Positions 17,501 through 24,639 of a stretch of DNA of 28,406 bases are shown here, one piece after another (position 1 is the first letter of the stretch; each line of letters opens with the position of its first letter). The translations under genes and the position numbers were made by a program. The notes under the pieces are model-generated. The model was given only the letters and a program-made list of their open reading frames with translations, had not been told where the DNA came from and did not search any database. This stretch comes from JBCCGR01 sp039029195. GTDB taxonomy: Bacteria; Pseudomonadota; Alphaproteobacteria; Rhizobiales; Rhizobiaceae. The stretch spans positions 1-28,406 of the forward strand of contig JBCCGR010000057.1 of the NCBI GenBank assembly GCA_039029195.1, read 5' to 3'.

Positions 17501-20500
17501 ACCCGATGCAGAAAGCGTTCAGAAGAAACATCCACCAGCAGCCCCATCATGGAGCGCAGATCGGGTGCGCGATGAATGTGCGATAGTTCATCAACCCGTT
17601 GCAGATTGGTTCTTGAAAAGCCGCGATTGTGAAATTTCAGCAGAAAATCCATCAGATAGAACACTGACATTGCGACCTTGTCGTCGCGCTCCAGCATTCT
17701 TCCTTCCATGTGATCGCATAAATGGCGATACAGCATGTCGATGAACTGAACGCGATAAATCGCCTTGTCATCCAGCCTGATGACGTCGTGACATTCTGAA
17801 ATCGTATTGTTCAATCCGTCCAAATAACGGCGTTGATCACGGAATTTGCGTCTTGGCAGGCCAAAAGCGAGGGCAGCGGGCACCACCAGTTCTTGCAGCA
17901 ACTCCTTAAGCTTCTTCGGGTTGCCGGCACTTCTGTAGGTCAGAAAACTCAAAAATTGCTCCAGGGTTTCCTGTTCGGAAAGCCCGAGCTCATCCGTGTT
18001 TTCAACAGCGGCGCTCAGTGTGGGAGGATACTTGGATCTGCCATCCGCAAAACTGTATATCTTGGCACTCTCATCCAAAACGCGCAGTCCCACATAGTGG
18101 GCGAATGCCGACAGGCGGCGCGGGTGGCCGGAATGTGGGAGCCGTGCACGTATATAAGTTGCCGGAAGCATGTCTTTGGTGCCGGAAAACGCGCTTAGCG
18201 TCCGAATTCGACTCCAATGATAATATCGATGCCGGGCGTTGCGGAACATCAGAATAAAAAATTCAGCAAGCCGGTCCGACAACTTTCCGTACGGATGTTC
18301 CCGGTCCGTGAGCAAGGAAGGCAGATAAACTTCTCCGTTGAATATTGAACTCAGGATGGGGCTTCGGTTTGCCTGATCGGCCAGCCATTCATCGTGATAG
18401 AGGCGACTACCCACAAAAATAAAGCGCGCCGACTCTGAACTCAAAATCCGCTTCATATCGGAAAGCAACTGATGCAACTGCTGGGATCGCTTGCGTTCCT
18501 GCGTGTTTTCTTCCTGAGCGGATTCCACCTGTTCAGTGCGGGCGCTTTCCGCATCGGCTTTGCCCGTGAGTTTGTCGAGTTCATCGAAAACAAAGACAAT
18601 TTCCGGCTTGGATTCGACCCAGGTCCAGAACCTCGACTTGTCGGACGGTTCATTCCGCGTTGTTTTGCCAAGCAGATCCAGGAAAGAAAGTTCGACAATG
18701 CGGGGATCCGGATTGGATTCAATGGTCTCATCACGCCGACGCAGCCCAAGAATGCGCTCCAGCCAGCCCGCATTTGGCAGATCAAGACTGGAATATGTGA
18801 CCCGCCCGCGGATGAGTTGAATCATCCTCGTCATTTCCTGGTAGCGGGCACGGTACGGCAGAAGAGAGGAATATAAATTGAATTGCCGCCATGCCACGCC
18901 CATCAACGCGAACAACAGGAGGTGATAGACGCGAAAGGTGGGGAGCCCGTTGATCTGTTCCCGCTTTTGCAGAATTTGACCATCAGACTTATGAACGGCG
19001 GGGTGATGCGCCCTGGTGGGCAAAGGCTGCGCACAACCAATCATTGAAGACAGGCAGTCCCCGACGGTGGACCCTGCTCCAGTAACCAGAATCGGCAGGC
19101 CAAGATTATAGTCGAGCAACACTCTCAGGAGCAGTGGCGGGTGACTGTTTATGGACAGATCATTTCGCGCGCAAAGCCTGGGTGCGTTTTCAACATCGGC
19201 ACGAGAGTTCTCCGCCTGTTTGTTGCCCGAACCGGATGACTTTGGCTCGTTGGCCGAATCGAGCGGTTTTGAGTAGCAGATCTGACCGTCGTTAACGGTC
19301 GACTTAGCGATCTGCATCAAGCGATAGTGGGAGCCATTTTTCGTCTCAATTCGCTCCAGTGTCACGAAGCTCGGGCTAAGGTGAAAAATGGGTGTGTATA
19401 AAAAGCTCAACACACTATTGCTGAACGGCAACAAACACGCCGCGCCGGTCACAGATGGTGCGATATCAGGATTTGCCTTGAAAAACCGGCAATAGTCGGC
19501 GCTCCCTTCCACTGGCTTGCCGTTTGTGACGATGAGCGGAATATCGCGGGGCTCATTGGCCGATATATGCCCCACGTGAAACAGTGCGACGGAAGCGAAC
19601 TTGGTCAGAATGAGGATCGCCATTGCCGCAACGAGGCGGATGGACAATCCGATGCCGCTGGTCAGATCGAGGAATACAGCTTTGTATCGAGCACGAAGCT
19701 GCACCAGCATTGCTTCGATAATGTCTGAATGGTTGATATTGTCGAAGCCAAGATTGATCCAGGCCTGGATGACGGGAAGCCGGAACCTGAAGAACGCATG
19801 TACAAGGCTTGCCTTTTCAAGCCGCCGGACGATATCCGCGCGTTCCATGTAGGGGTGACTTTTGCCTTTCACCGGATGGTTGAGAGGATTGCCCCAACCG
19901 TTCTCCATCCAACGCAGGGCTTTTTTGGAGGGATTCGGTTTGCCAGGATCATCCTCCGGCCAAAGTCTCCGAAGTCCTGGCACTTTGTCCCCAAGGCCCA
20001 GCATCGTTAATGAGCCGTCGTTGCGCTCATGGATTGTGCGTAGTCCCAGCCAGCGATATTCGGCGGCAAACACAAATCCCAGGAACAAAAAAATGATGAT
20101 GGCATCCCAGCCATCCAGTGAAAAATGCACTGGCGTTTCTGGTGTGTAGAGATTGGCCCCAACCCAGGTCGCCAAAGCCCCGGGAGCCCCCTGCGCCTGA
20201 TCGGGCGCGAAGATGATAAACTGCGACACAAGCGTCAGCGCGGGAGCCAGTACAGAAAAAATTAGGATGAACAGGAATGATGATTTCAGGATTATCGCAG
20301 TCTGCATTGCGAAGGACATATTCCAGACCGGTGGCGTGCGCTCCGGATGGCGGTGATGGGTCCACGTCTCGAAGCCGTGAAGAATCAGTCGGATCACGCC
20401 GGCCGCCAGGATGCCGCCAAGGCAGACAAGCAGAAAGAACCGCGCACTATTCACCGGCAATTGTATGAAATTCTGCTGCACTTCCAGGCTTGCCCATAGC

Positions 20501-21318
20501 AACCCAATATAAGGCACGGCGAAGAACAGGACAAACAAAGATATGACAACACGAAATATCGTAGCTGTATAAACAAGCTTAAGTAAATTTACAGCCACAA
20601 TCCCTAGGCGCTTTAGACTGTTAGACCACCAGTCAAATGTGAATTTTAACACGAAGTACGTCGAATATACGATAATAGAAAGTACTACTATTTGTAGTAT
20701 TGAGTACGAATTCAGAAAATCAAGCGCTACAAATGCCAATATCCACGCTACAATAAGAGCCAAAGCCAGAAGCATTTGGAACCACTTAGCGGTTCGCTCT
20801 ATTCGACCCCGGTTAAACACAAAAAGCGCCTCGATTCCGGCGCTCGCAAATCGGAGGAAGCCGACGCATAACACCGCAATCAGCAGGATAGGCAACCAGG
20901 CGAATGAAAGTGAATCGGACAGTAGCCTGCTGTGTCCGGAGACCAGTATCTGCTGAACCAGCAACTCCACGAGTTGGCTGGCGAGCACCGCAATTACCGA
21001 GAAAAACAGACCCAGAAGCGTTGCTACAAGAAAATCTGCGCCGGTTGCGTTTCTGGCAAGTCGAATAAAGCGCTGGAAGGCATCAGCATCATATTCCGCC
21101 AGCACATATTCAACAAAGCTGGTCTTTCCACTGCCGCGTCTGCCGGAAACAAGAAATGCTCCAAACTTCTCCTGATGCGTCAGCATCTCCAAAAGGCGCG
21201 CTCTTTCATGAGTGCGCCCAACCAGTACCTGATTGAATGGGCTTCGCCCCCGACCAGACAGCGAGAACTTGCCGAACGGAATCAGTCGAAATCGATTTCT
21301 TATGTCATGGAAAATCAT
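14524..21318 (-). CDS. Giant membrane P-loop NTPase with KAP-like layout and TPR-like repeats
   Basis: A 2264-residue uninterrupted frame. The N-terminus has LVGRTHERARLLEML followed by Walker A GRRGSGKT (59-66). About ten hydrophobic segments follow (roughly 97-120, 138-158, 179-200, 207-226, 250-275, 294-313, 341-372, 403-420, 556-583 and 795-812). Walker B is IVFVFDELDKL (907-917), then a sensor-like strand RFIFVGSRLY (965-974) and AGNPKKLKELL (1131-1141). Walker A and B separated by membrane helices, with a GNP-K-LK motif after them, is the layout of KAP-family NTPases (Kidins220, PifA). TPR-like helices appear at about 1332-1361 and 1432-1467, and the remaining C-terminus looks helical. 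No known effector domain is recognised. It is the sole gene of the island and ends 31 bases from the tRNA. A membrane-located defence NTPase is inferred. Confidence 0.75.
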   Translation of the reverse strand: MIFHDIRNRFRLIPFGKFSLSGRGRSPFNQVLVGRTHERARLLEMLTHQEKFGAFLVSGRRGSGKTSFVEYVLAEYDADAFQRFIRLARNATGADFLVATLLGLFFSVIAVLASQLVELLVQQILVSGHSRLLSDSLSFAWLPILLIAVLCVGFLRFASAGIEALFVFNRGRIERTAKWFQMLLALALIVAWILAFVALDFLNSYSILQIVVLSIIVYSTYFVLKFTFDWWSNSLKRLGIVAVNLLKLVYTATIFRVVISLFVLFFAVPYIGLLWASLEVQQNFIQLPVNSARFFLLVCLGGILAAGVIRLILHGFETWTHHRHPERTPPVWNMSFAMQTAIILKSSFLFILIFSVLAPALTLVSQFIIFAPDQAQGAPGALATWVGANLYTPETPVHFSLDGWDAIIIFLFLGFVFAAEYRWLGLRTIHERNDGSLTMLGLGDKVPGLRRLWPEDDPGKPNPSKKALRWMENGWGNPLNHPVKGKSHPYMERADIVRRLEKASLVHAFFRFRLPVIQAWINLGFDNINHSDIIEAMLVQLRARYKAVFLDLTSGIGLSIRLVAAMAILILTKFASVALFHVGHISANEPRDIPLIVTNGKPVEGSADYCRFFKANPDIAPSVTGAACLLPFSNSVLSFLYTPIFHLSPSFVTLERIETKNGSHYRLMQIAKSTVNDGQICYSKPLDSANEPKSSGSGNKQAENSRADVENAPRLCARNDLSINSHPPLLLRVLLDYNLGLPILVTGAGSTVGDCLSSMIGCAQPLPTRAHHPAVHKSDGQILQKREQINGLPTFRVYHLLLFALMGVAWRQFNLYSSLLPYRARYQEMTRMIQLIRGRVTYSSLDLPNAGWLERILGLRRRDETIESNPDPRIVELSFLDLLGKTTRNEPSDKSRFWTWVESKPEIVFVFDELDKLTGKADAESARTEQVESAQEENTQERKRSQQLHQLLSDMKRILSSESARFIFVGSRLYHDEWLADQANRSPILSSIFNGEVYLPSLLTDREHPYGKLSDRLAEFFILMFRNARHRYYHWSRIRTLSAFSGTKDMLPATYIRARLPHSGHPRRLSAFAHYVGLRVLDESAKIYSFADGRSKYPPTLSAAVENTDELGLSEQETLEQFLSFLTYRSAGNPKKLKELLQELVVPAALAFGLPRRKFRDQRRYLDGLNNTISECHDVIRLDDKAIYRVQFIDMLYRHLCDHMEGRMLERDDKVAMSVFYLMDFLLKFHNRGFSRTNLQRVDELSHIHRAPDLRSMMGLLVDVSSERFLHRVLNGVYTFRFRSDFAREIDYVSRISKGEMAALNFTLDESQSLKGVYEQTIQTGQRDNVDTIAGLGELYEYDQDFEIARNFYRRAISVLDQGYSQAVGAGFTVSSQSKWTLDLARKQASLTEPDTIAGTWMPMGLSMVDDENNREQIESVVKANFPWAIARLRLMLQIGHTYEQERNLERALAAYMHSHRFSRAILAATRIDTDMMDGSGPLDVNRSITGEGFSIIYQGAMAAAWILEKDSLQIDDSIVHAELALGRLYRQFRILFPHSWFKLTKDLTHFSAENTGMLLTASDIHGKVGDLYFFKGKQALRGVTDIEQYRQEQYRVGYLLQAHHHYALSIWNIRYFLALRQHQSTARLNILNGESRDVDVSHVHPKDVERAAEAQTLAADGAVPDRIYESLSDTITSMSEAILARTAIGSLLERLASLQTATPAPNTDIEGELNNFGEELSENIDKFLKHLPALRLGELTDQKSGGEIDLSEMDPLAQFQLFGTRDGQFASLFGVEFTAGPAHLWLGEPRAYSNSSSGTPIKEFSTTRSLHFRGLVEQHERLFAQIFFSNVAAKNYLQGGYSTDAAGEYLLQAETIISVLWAIRQVNWLNANANEKTTDLIKDIVKFYEGEARKPNTAKISDGIDIVGDLSVFENAQCALGAIALRALRKAVHLIQISHRPSATRMGHNHGDPEKIRISSQSMTDDYELSQLWRDDPRPLTLAASLVLAIARPSGASNGEDRLVDQLAATVYDSFLLPHGAGLFGKRGDKNWEFQDCRKTFSGLYRTLERYRYPILNRLNGLKILADAAIIHGVDILDERSFDQVESEESGELDRKRDAEHAALIGRFTKELVATAGIFDSEMHFPPFRLGTTLALAHAYCKENQYWTLYDTASGNEEDEKKVQQFQNPSATRDWNNPPTLSAALITRESLGEYALNFLRRAEQMHSMGKAYYDNIAHLHYLNDDYNDRILHYNHAQQMMFSELTHILAGYVHSETFPDRAGE

Positions 21319-21374
21319 ATCTGAAATTCAAGAATGTCCACAGGAACTCAATGAAATTGAATTTCGAATTCTGT

Positions 21375-21403
21375 TATATATCAGGCAAGTGAAATTGCTT
21401 GAA
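21375..21403 (-). promoter_or_regulatory. Candidate promoter of the giant NTPase gene
   Basis: On the minus strand TTCAAG (21398-21403) is separated by 17 bases from TATATA (21375-21380). Transcription would start about 50 bases before the ATG at 21318. No good Shine-Dalgarno sequence precedes that ATG. Confidence 0.45.
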
Positions 21404-21417
21404 CGGTTAAAAACCGT
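21403..21417. promoter_or_regulatory. Inverted repeat touching the -35 element of the giant gene
   Basis: ACGGTT, three A residues, AACCGT form a perfect 6+6 repeat that abuts the candidate -35 box. It could be an operator; no regulator gene is in the island. Confidence 0.35.
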
Positions 21418-21451
21418 ACTCAAATCTACAAATTCAAACTGGCTTGATTAA

Positions 21452-21960
21452 AACAAGTTTGCGTTCCGTTGAACTGCATCCAATCCTTTGTGCGGCGACA
21501 GCCAATGTTTAGTTCACAATTGTCAGAACAGCATAGAGAATTGCATATTTCAATCACTGCTGGATTTCTGTGGTGAAAAACTAACCAGCTTTCCAAGCCC
21601 ATGACGAGTTTGTCGCGTTTGCCATGGGCAGATATGTTAATAACCAACTAATGTTATCGCATGGCGGAATCAGCAATACTGTATGATGCTGTTACTTGAA
21701 CGAGCAATCGCCGCGCTGGGCTGAAGCAAGGTGGATCTTCTTTGGCGGTTGGAAAAAATCGGTGAGTGCCCGATGGATCAACCAAATTGAAATTTGTAGC
21801 TGAAACCAGTTCTGCAATATTGTTTTTCGCGTAACACCGAATTTAGTCAAGAGCCGAGTCGATTACAGTTCGCCAAGGCAGCAGCCGGAGATATTATGCC
21901 CATTTATACTCTCATCAGGCGTCGGAATTTTTTATGGCTCTATCAGATTGTCGCCGCAGG
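21452..21960. other. AT-rich non-coding stretch of the island
   Basis: About 500 bases with no recognisable gene. A minus-strand frame of 73 codons at 21426-21647 begins with TTG and has no recognisable domain or clear ribosome binding site. I see no further repeats here. Confidence 0.45.
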
Positions 21961-21961
21961 C

Positions 21962-22004
21962 GCGTCGACTTAGACGCAATGTTCTGTTCCCCGGAAAGTC
22001 GGGG
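21962..22004 (+). other. Two short hairpins 5' of the structured RNA
   Basis: GCGTC/GACGC (21962-21966 and 21973-21977, six-base loop) and CCCCG/CGGGG (21989-21993 and 22000-22004, six-base loop) stand in a row before the main fold. They may belong to the same transcript or mark the junction where the RNA-bearing element inserted. Confidence 0.4.
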
Positions 22005-22010
22005 CAGCTA

Positions 22011-22217
22011 GAACACCCAAGGGTCGCAGTCGCGGCGTTAGCGAAGACGAGCACTTGGAGGTGTTCAGCGTCGCCCGACCCCGCACGGCAAGCCGAGACC
22101 ATGGTACGGCTGCGACTTCAGAGAGCAGACCATTGGTCGAGTGCCGCAAGCAAGCAATATCAGGTTCTTCCATTGCTTGTTAGCGTGCGGGGTCGGGCGG
22201 AGCCCGACTTTTCGGGC
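22011..22217 (+). ncRNA. Structured RNA resembling the HEARO/omega-RNA (IscB-associated) class, without iscB
   Basis: A GC-rich segment with an ordered fold on the plus strand. A hairpin GAACAC...GTGTTC is extended by CCAAG/CTTGG (22011-22066). A long closing stem GCCCGACCCCGCAC/GTGCGGGGTCGGGC is perfect over 14 pairs (22073-22086 with 22185-22198). Inside it are three hairpins: AGCCG/CGGCT (22091-22111), GACC/GGTC (22128-22138) and CAAGCAAT/ATTGCTTG (22151-22179). The 3' end has GCCCGA-CTTT-TCGGGC (22202-22217), which competes with the closing stem. The string GGTGTTCAGCGTCGCCCGAC and the following ACGGCAAGCC match my memory of HEARO/omega-RNA scaffolds; this is recognition from memory, not a search. 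Such RNAs carry their guide directly 5' of the first hairpin, here just before 22011. No IscB or TnpB frame is nearby. Confidence 0.55.
22192..22212 (+). terminator. Terminator-like hairpin at the 3' end of the structured RNA
   Basis: GTCGGGC, GGA, GCCCGAC is followed by TTTT. It uses the same bases as the 3' arm of the long closing stem, so the two are mutually exclusive, and an alternative hairpin (22202-22217) uses the T residues as its loop. It could end the RNA or be part of the folded scaffold. Confidence 0.4.
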
Positions 22218-22242
22218 AACATATTTTCGACGTCCATTCAAA

Positions 22243-22335
22243 GGTGTAGCCATTTGACGGCGAATTGCAGGTGTAGGGGCTGTTCCTACACCCCTTCCTA
22301 CACCCAATTGATCGGCATAAGTAGATGCGGTGTAG
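22243..22335. repeat. Five GGTGTAG heptamers near attR (possible recombinase arm sites)
   Basis: GGTGTAG occurs on the plus strand at 22243-22249, 22270-22276 and 22329-22335, and on the minus strand (as CTACACC) at 22286-22292 and 22298-22304. Five copies in under 100 bases, 140 to 230 bases from attR, resemble the arm-type binding sites of tyrosine recombinases. Confidence 0.5.
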
Positions 22336-22476
22336 ACAATAAATACTTCACTTTAGAGGGCCAAGTAGGTGTCTTTTGAGTGTAAATGGGCATCAAACTC
22401 TTACACATTATGCTGCACATATTTTATCTAGTCGAATATTTATTATTATATTTCAATTAGTAATTTATATGATATT

Positions 22477-22525
22477 CGGTCTCCAAAACCGTAGGTCGCG
22501 GGTTCAAATCCTGCTGCCCCTGCCA
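22477..22525 (+). repeat. attR: 49-bp copy of the tRNA-Trp 3' part
   Basis: An exact copy of 14444-14492 without the 5' part of the tRNA, so it is a remnant attachment site and not a second tRNA gene. Chromosomal sequence resumes with the deacetylase gene about 50 bases later. Confidence 0.92.
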
Positions 22526-22575
22526 TTGAAATCAATCTTGATAGCGCACTCGCAATACTCAAAAAGAAACAAACC

Positions 22576-23271
22576 TCAGGCGCTGTGGCTTGCTTTGGCG
22601 AGGCCAGCCAACGCATTGCGCAGGTGCGCCTTGGCGACTGCGGGTCGGGAGACCGCCCTGCGAAATTCAGAAATTCCGGTGTCACAAGTCATCACCAACC
22701 GATGCTGGAGAAATGCTGCTGCCGGTCCGGCATGGCCATTGCAGGTGAAAAACTGCTCATAACCGACCGACTTTGCCAAATGCACCATTGCGGCAGACCA
22801 GTGACCGAAGGGCGGGGCGATGGTGTTGATGTTCCTGCCCACGAGGTCACAAAGCTCTTCGCGCGACTGCTGCATGTCCCGTCGCAAGCGTTCCCAATCA
22901 AACGACCGCCAGTCTTCATGACGATGGCCGTGGGATCCAATGCGCATCCCAGCCTCGGCGAGCCGTCGAATGGCGTCCGCATCAAGATGGTCGGAAAGGC
23001 CGATGAAGGAGGATGGAACAAAGAAATGTGCGGTCATGTTCCGCGCAAGCAACCTGGGCAGGACCACATCCAGATCGGACGCGTTTGCATCATCAAAGCT
23101 GAGTTTCAGCTTCACTGTGCTGGATTGATTGTGCTTCGAAACAAAATCGAGCAGATCATCAAACCTCTCACCAGTCATCCAGTAGCGGCGCTCGTCAGTG
23201 CTTATCCCGCTGGGCGGAGAACCAACGCCGTGCAGGCATAAATAGAGCACATTGTGGCGGGCAGCCTTCAT
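22576..23271 (-). CDS. Polysaccharide deacetylase family protein (NodB domain)
   Basis: A 231-residue carbohydrate esterase 4-type protein. LSFDDA (57-62) carries the catalytic base Asp60 and metal ligand Asp61. GSHGHRHEDW supplies His114 and His118 as the remaining metal ligands. IAPPFGHWS corresponds to the later active-site motif. No signal peptide is visible, so it may act in the cytoplasm or need other export. It lies beside polysaccharide genes and next to attR; it may remove acetyl groups from a sugar intermediate or the finished polymer. The Shine-Dalgarno sequence before the ATG is weak. Confidence 0.85.
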   Translation of the reverse strand: MKAARHNVLYLCLHGVGSPPSGISTDERRYWMTGERFDDLLDFVSKHNQSSTVKLKLSFDDANASDLDVVLPRLLARNMTAHFFVPSSFIGLSDHLDADAIRRLAEAGMRIGSHGHRHEDWRSFDWERLRRDMQQSREELCDLVGRNINTIAPPFGHWSAAMVHLAKSVGYEQFFTCNGHAGPAAAFLQHRLVMTCDTGISEFRRAVSRPAVAKAHLRNALAGLAKASHSA

Positions 23272-23291
23272 CGTTGATCACCGGCTATGGA

Positions 23292-23315
23292 TTTGGCTTT
23301 GACTATACAGCCAAA
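23292..23315. promoter_or_regulatory. Inverted repeat between deacetylase and acyltransferase genes
   Basis: TTTGGCT and AGCCAAA form perfect 7-base arms separated by 10 bases, in the divergent interval between the two genes. This spacing suits a dimeric regulator. A TTAACGTTAA palindrome lies at 23366-23375 in the same interval. Confidence 0.4.
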
Positions 23316-23468
23316 GTGTCGATCCTCAGAGGCCGGAACGGCGATAGACCAGTGTTTACTTATGTTTAACGTTAACCAGTCGAACCAAAAATACCCGCAA
23401 CTCCTTTCAAATCACAAAGGCGAGTGCGATGCTGCAAGCTCGATGTTATACGAGCCAAGAACGCTTTC

Positions 23469-24635
23469 ATGACGCTCGAAACCGCACAGCCATGGGACGG
23501 GACCGAGACTGCTGCCGGATCATCTTCGACAGCGGCTCACTTGCGTGCTGTGTGGCGTTTTGAGGTCGAAACCGATCCCGAGGCTGCGCTGAGTCGCTGG
23601 GGCGGGTTTCTCGATCAGTTTGCCAGCCACTCCTTCCAGTCGGAGCAATGGATTTCCAACTGGTATAACTTTGCAGCAGAGCGGGGTCTGGCAGAGCCGA
23701 TATTTGTGGTCGCCGAGCAAAAGGTGCACTCGAACCAGACGCAAGTCCGTGTTGCCCTTCCGCTTTGCCGATATCGACGGCTTGGTGCGTGGGTGATTGC
23801 GGCACCTGATCTTGGTGTGAGCGACGTGTTTGCTCCGGTCACCAACCAGCCCGGTGTGCTGGAGCAGACTGATTTCATTGAATTGATCAAAGCTGTGCGA
23901 ATTGCTCTCCCGCCACATGATCTCATTCTTCTGCAAAGGCTAGATCTCAACCAACTGGCGGAAGGGCCTGCGCCCGTCGGATCGCGTCATCTGTTGGAAC
24001 TGAACGTTGCGGCCTGGCGCAAGCCAATCGACGAGCAGGTGCGAACCGCGCTGTTTTCCACCTTCAGCAAGAAGCTGCGGTCGACGGCAAAAAAGAAAAT
24101 CCGCGCAATGTCGTCTGACGTGCAACGGGAACTGGTGCATCAATGGCCGGTTCGTGAGCCGCAAGTGCTGAAGCAGATTTGGGAAATGCGGGATCGACGC
24201 AGGGACGCTCTTGCACCAGGTGAGCACGGGTCAAACGTCGATTGGTCCGCCTTTTATCAGCGAATGCATGAGACCGGTGCCGACAGTTCTCCTTTTTGCG
24301 CCACGGTTCTCTATGCCAACGGCCGGACCGTTTCTGCGGCGCTTGGGATCAGGCATCATCATCAGGTGACCGGTATCGTCCTGACCATGGAGCCGGGCGA
24401 ACACGAAAAATACTCGCCCGGTTTGCAGGCCGCGATTGGTTTCATCGAACGGGCTGCCGAACAGGGCCTAGATGCGGTTGATTTTTCGATCGGAAACCAG
24501 CCCTACAAGAAAAGCCTGGGGGCAATACCACGCCCTTTGCACACGCTTCTTGTTCCAAACTCCTGGCTCGGGAACGCGCTGTGGCTGGGCTGGAAGCTGC
24601 GCCACGCCATTCGGCGCAGGCTTGAAAAGCGCTAG
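23469..24635 (+). CDS. FemAB/BioF2-like acyltransferase (GNAT superfamily), polysaccharide-associated
   Basis: About 388 residues. WISNWYNFAAERGLAEPIFVVAEQ near the N-terminus and a C-terminal half with FCATVLYANGRTVSAALGIRHHHQVTGIVLTMEPGEHEKYSPGLQAAIGFIERAAEQGLDAVDFSIGNQPYKK fit the Acetyltransf_6 (CelD/BcsL-like) family found in exopolysaccharide and cellulose clusters. It likely transfers an acyl or aminoacyl group to a saccharide or lipid carrier intermediate in the cytoplasm. ATG at 23469 is used as start; a GTG at 23424 with AAGG just before it is an alternative giving 15 more residues. It is the only plus-strand gene in this cluster. Confidence 0.7.
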   Translation: MTLETAQPWDGTETAAGSSSTAAHLRAVWRFEVETDPEAALSRWGGFLDQFASHSFQSEQWISNWYNFAAERGLAEPIFVVAEQKVHSNQTQVRVALPLCRYRRLGAWVIAAPDLGVSDVFAPVTNQPGVLEQTDFIELIKAVRIALPPHDLILLQRLDLNQLAEGPAPVGSRHLLELNVAAWRKPIDEQVRTALFSTFSKKLRSTAKKKIRAMSSDVQRELVHQWPVREPQVLKQIWEMRDRRRDALAPGEHGSNVDWSAFYQRMHETGADSSPFCATVLYANGRTVSAALGIRHHHQVTGIVLTMEPGEHEKYSPGLQAAIGFIERAAEQGLDAVDFSIGNQPYKKSLGAIPRPLHTLLVPNSWLGNALWLGWKLRHAIRRRLEKR

Positions 24636-24639
24636 AAGG

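Larger units (their letters stand above)
14444..22525. mobile_element. About 8-kb genomic island integrated at tRNA-Trp
   Basis: The element is bounded by the exact 49-bp repeats and is 8,033 bp from repeat start to repeat start. It contains one long gene (14524-21318), a structured non-coding segment near 21960-22217 and repeated heptamers near attR. No integrase, excisionase, replication or conjugation gene is visible. It must have been mobilised by an enzyme in trans or has lost its integrase. The intergenic part is AT-rich compared with the flanks, consistent with foreign origin. Confidence 0.85.

Noticed and set aside
21426..21647. A 73-codon minus-strand frame upstream of the giant gene
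   Set aside because: It starts with TTG, lacks a clear ribosome binding site, and shows no recognisable family.
21948..22379. A 143-codon plus-strand frame across the structured region
   Set aside because: Its translation has no recognisable domain, and its sequence is explained by the strong RNA folding. It runs straight through the hairpins.
21319..22476. A retron, CRISPR array or integrase remnant in the non-coding part of the island
   Set aside because: No reverse transcriptase frame, no regular repeat-spacer pattern and no recombinase motif could be found on either strand.
22477..22525. A second tRNA-Trp gene
   Set aside because: Only the 3' part from the anticodon stem onward is present; the acceptor 5' strand and D arm are missing. 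It is the attR copy.
22376..22762. A plus-strand frame crossing attR
   Set aside because: It reads through the tRNA fragment and into the antisense of the deacetylase gene, so it is fortuitous.
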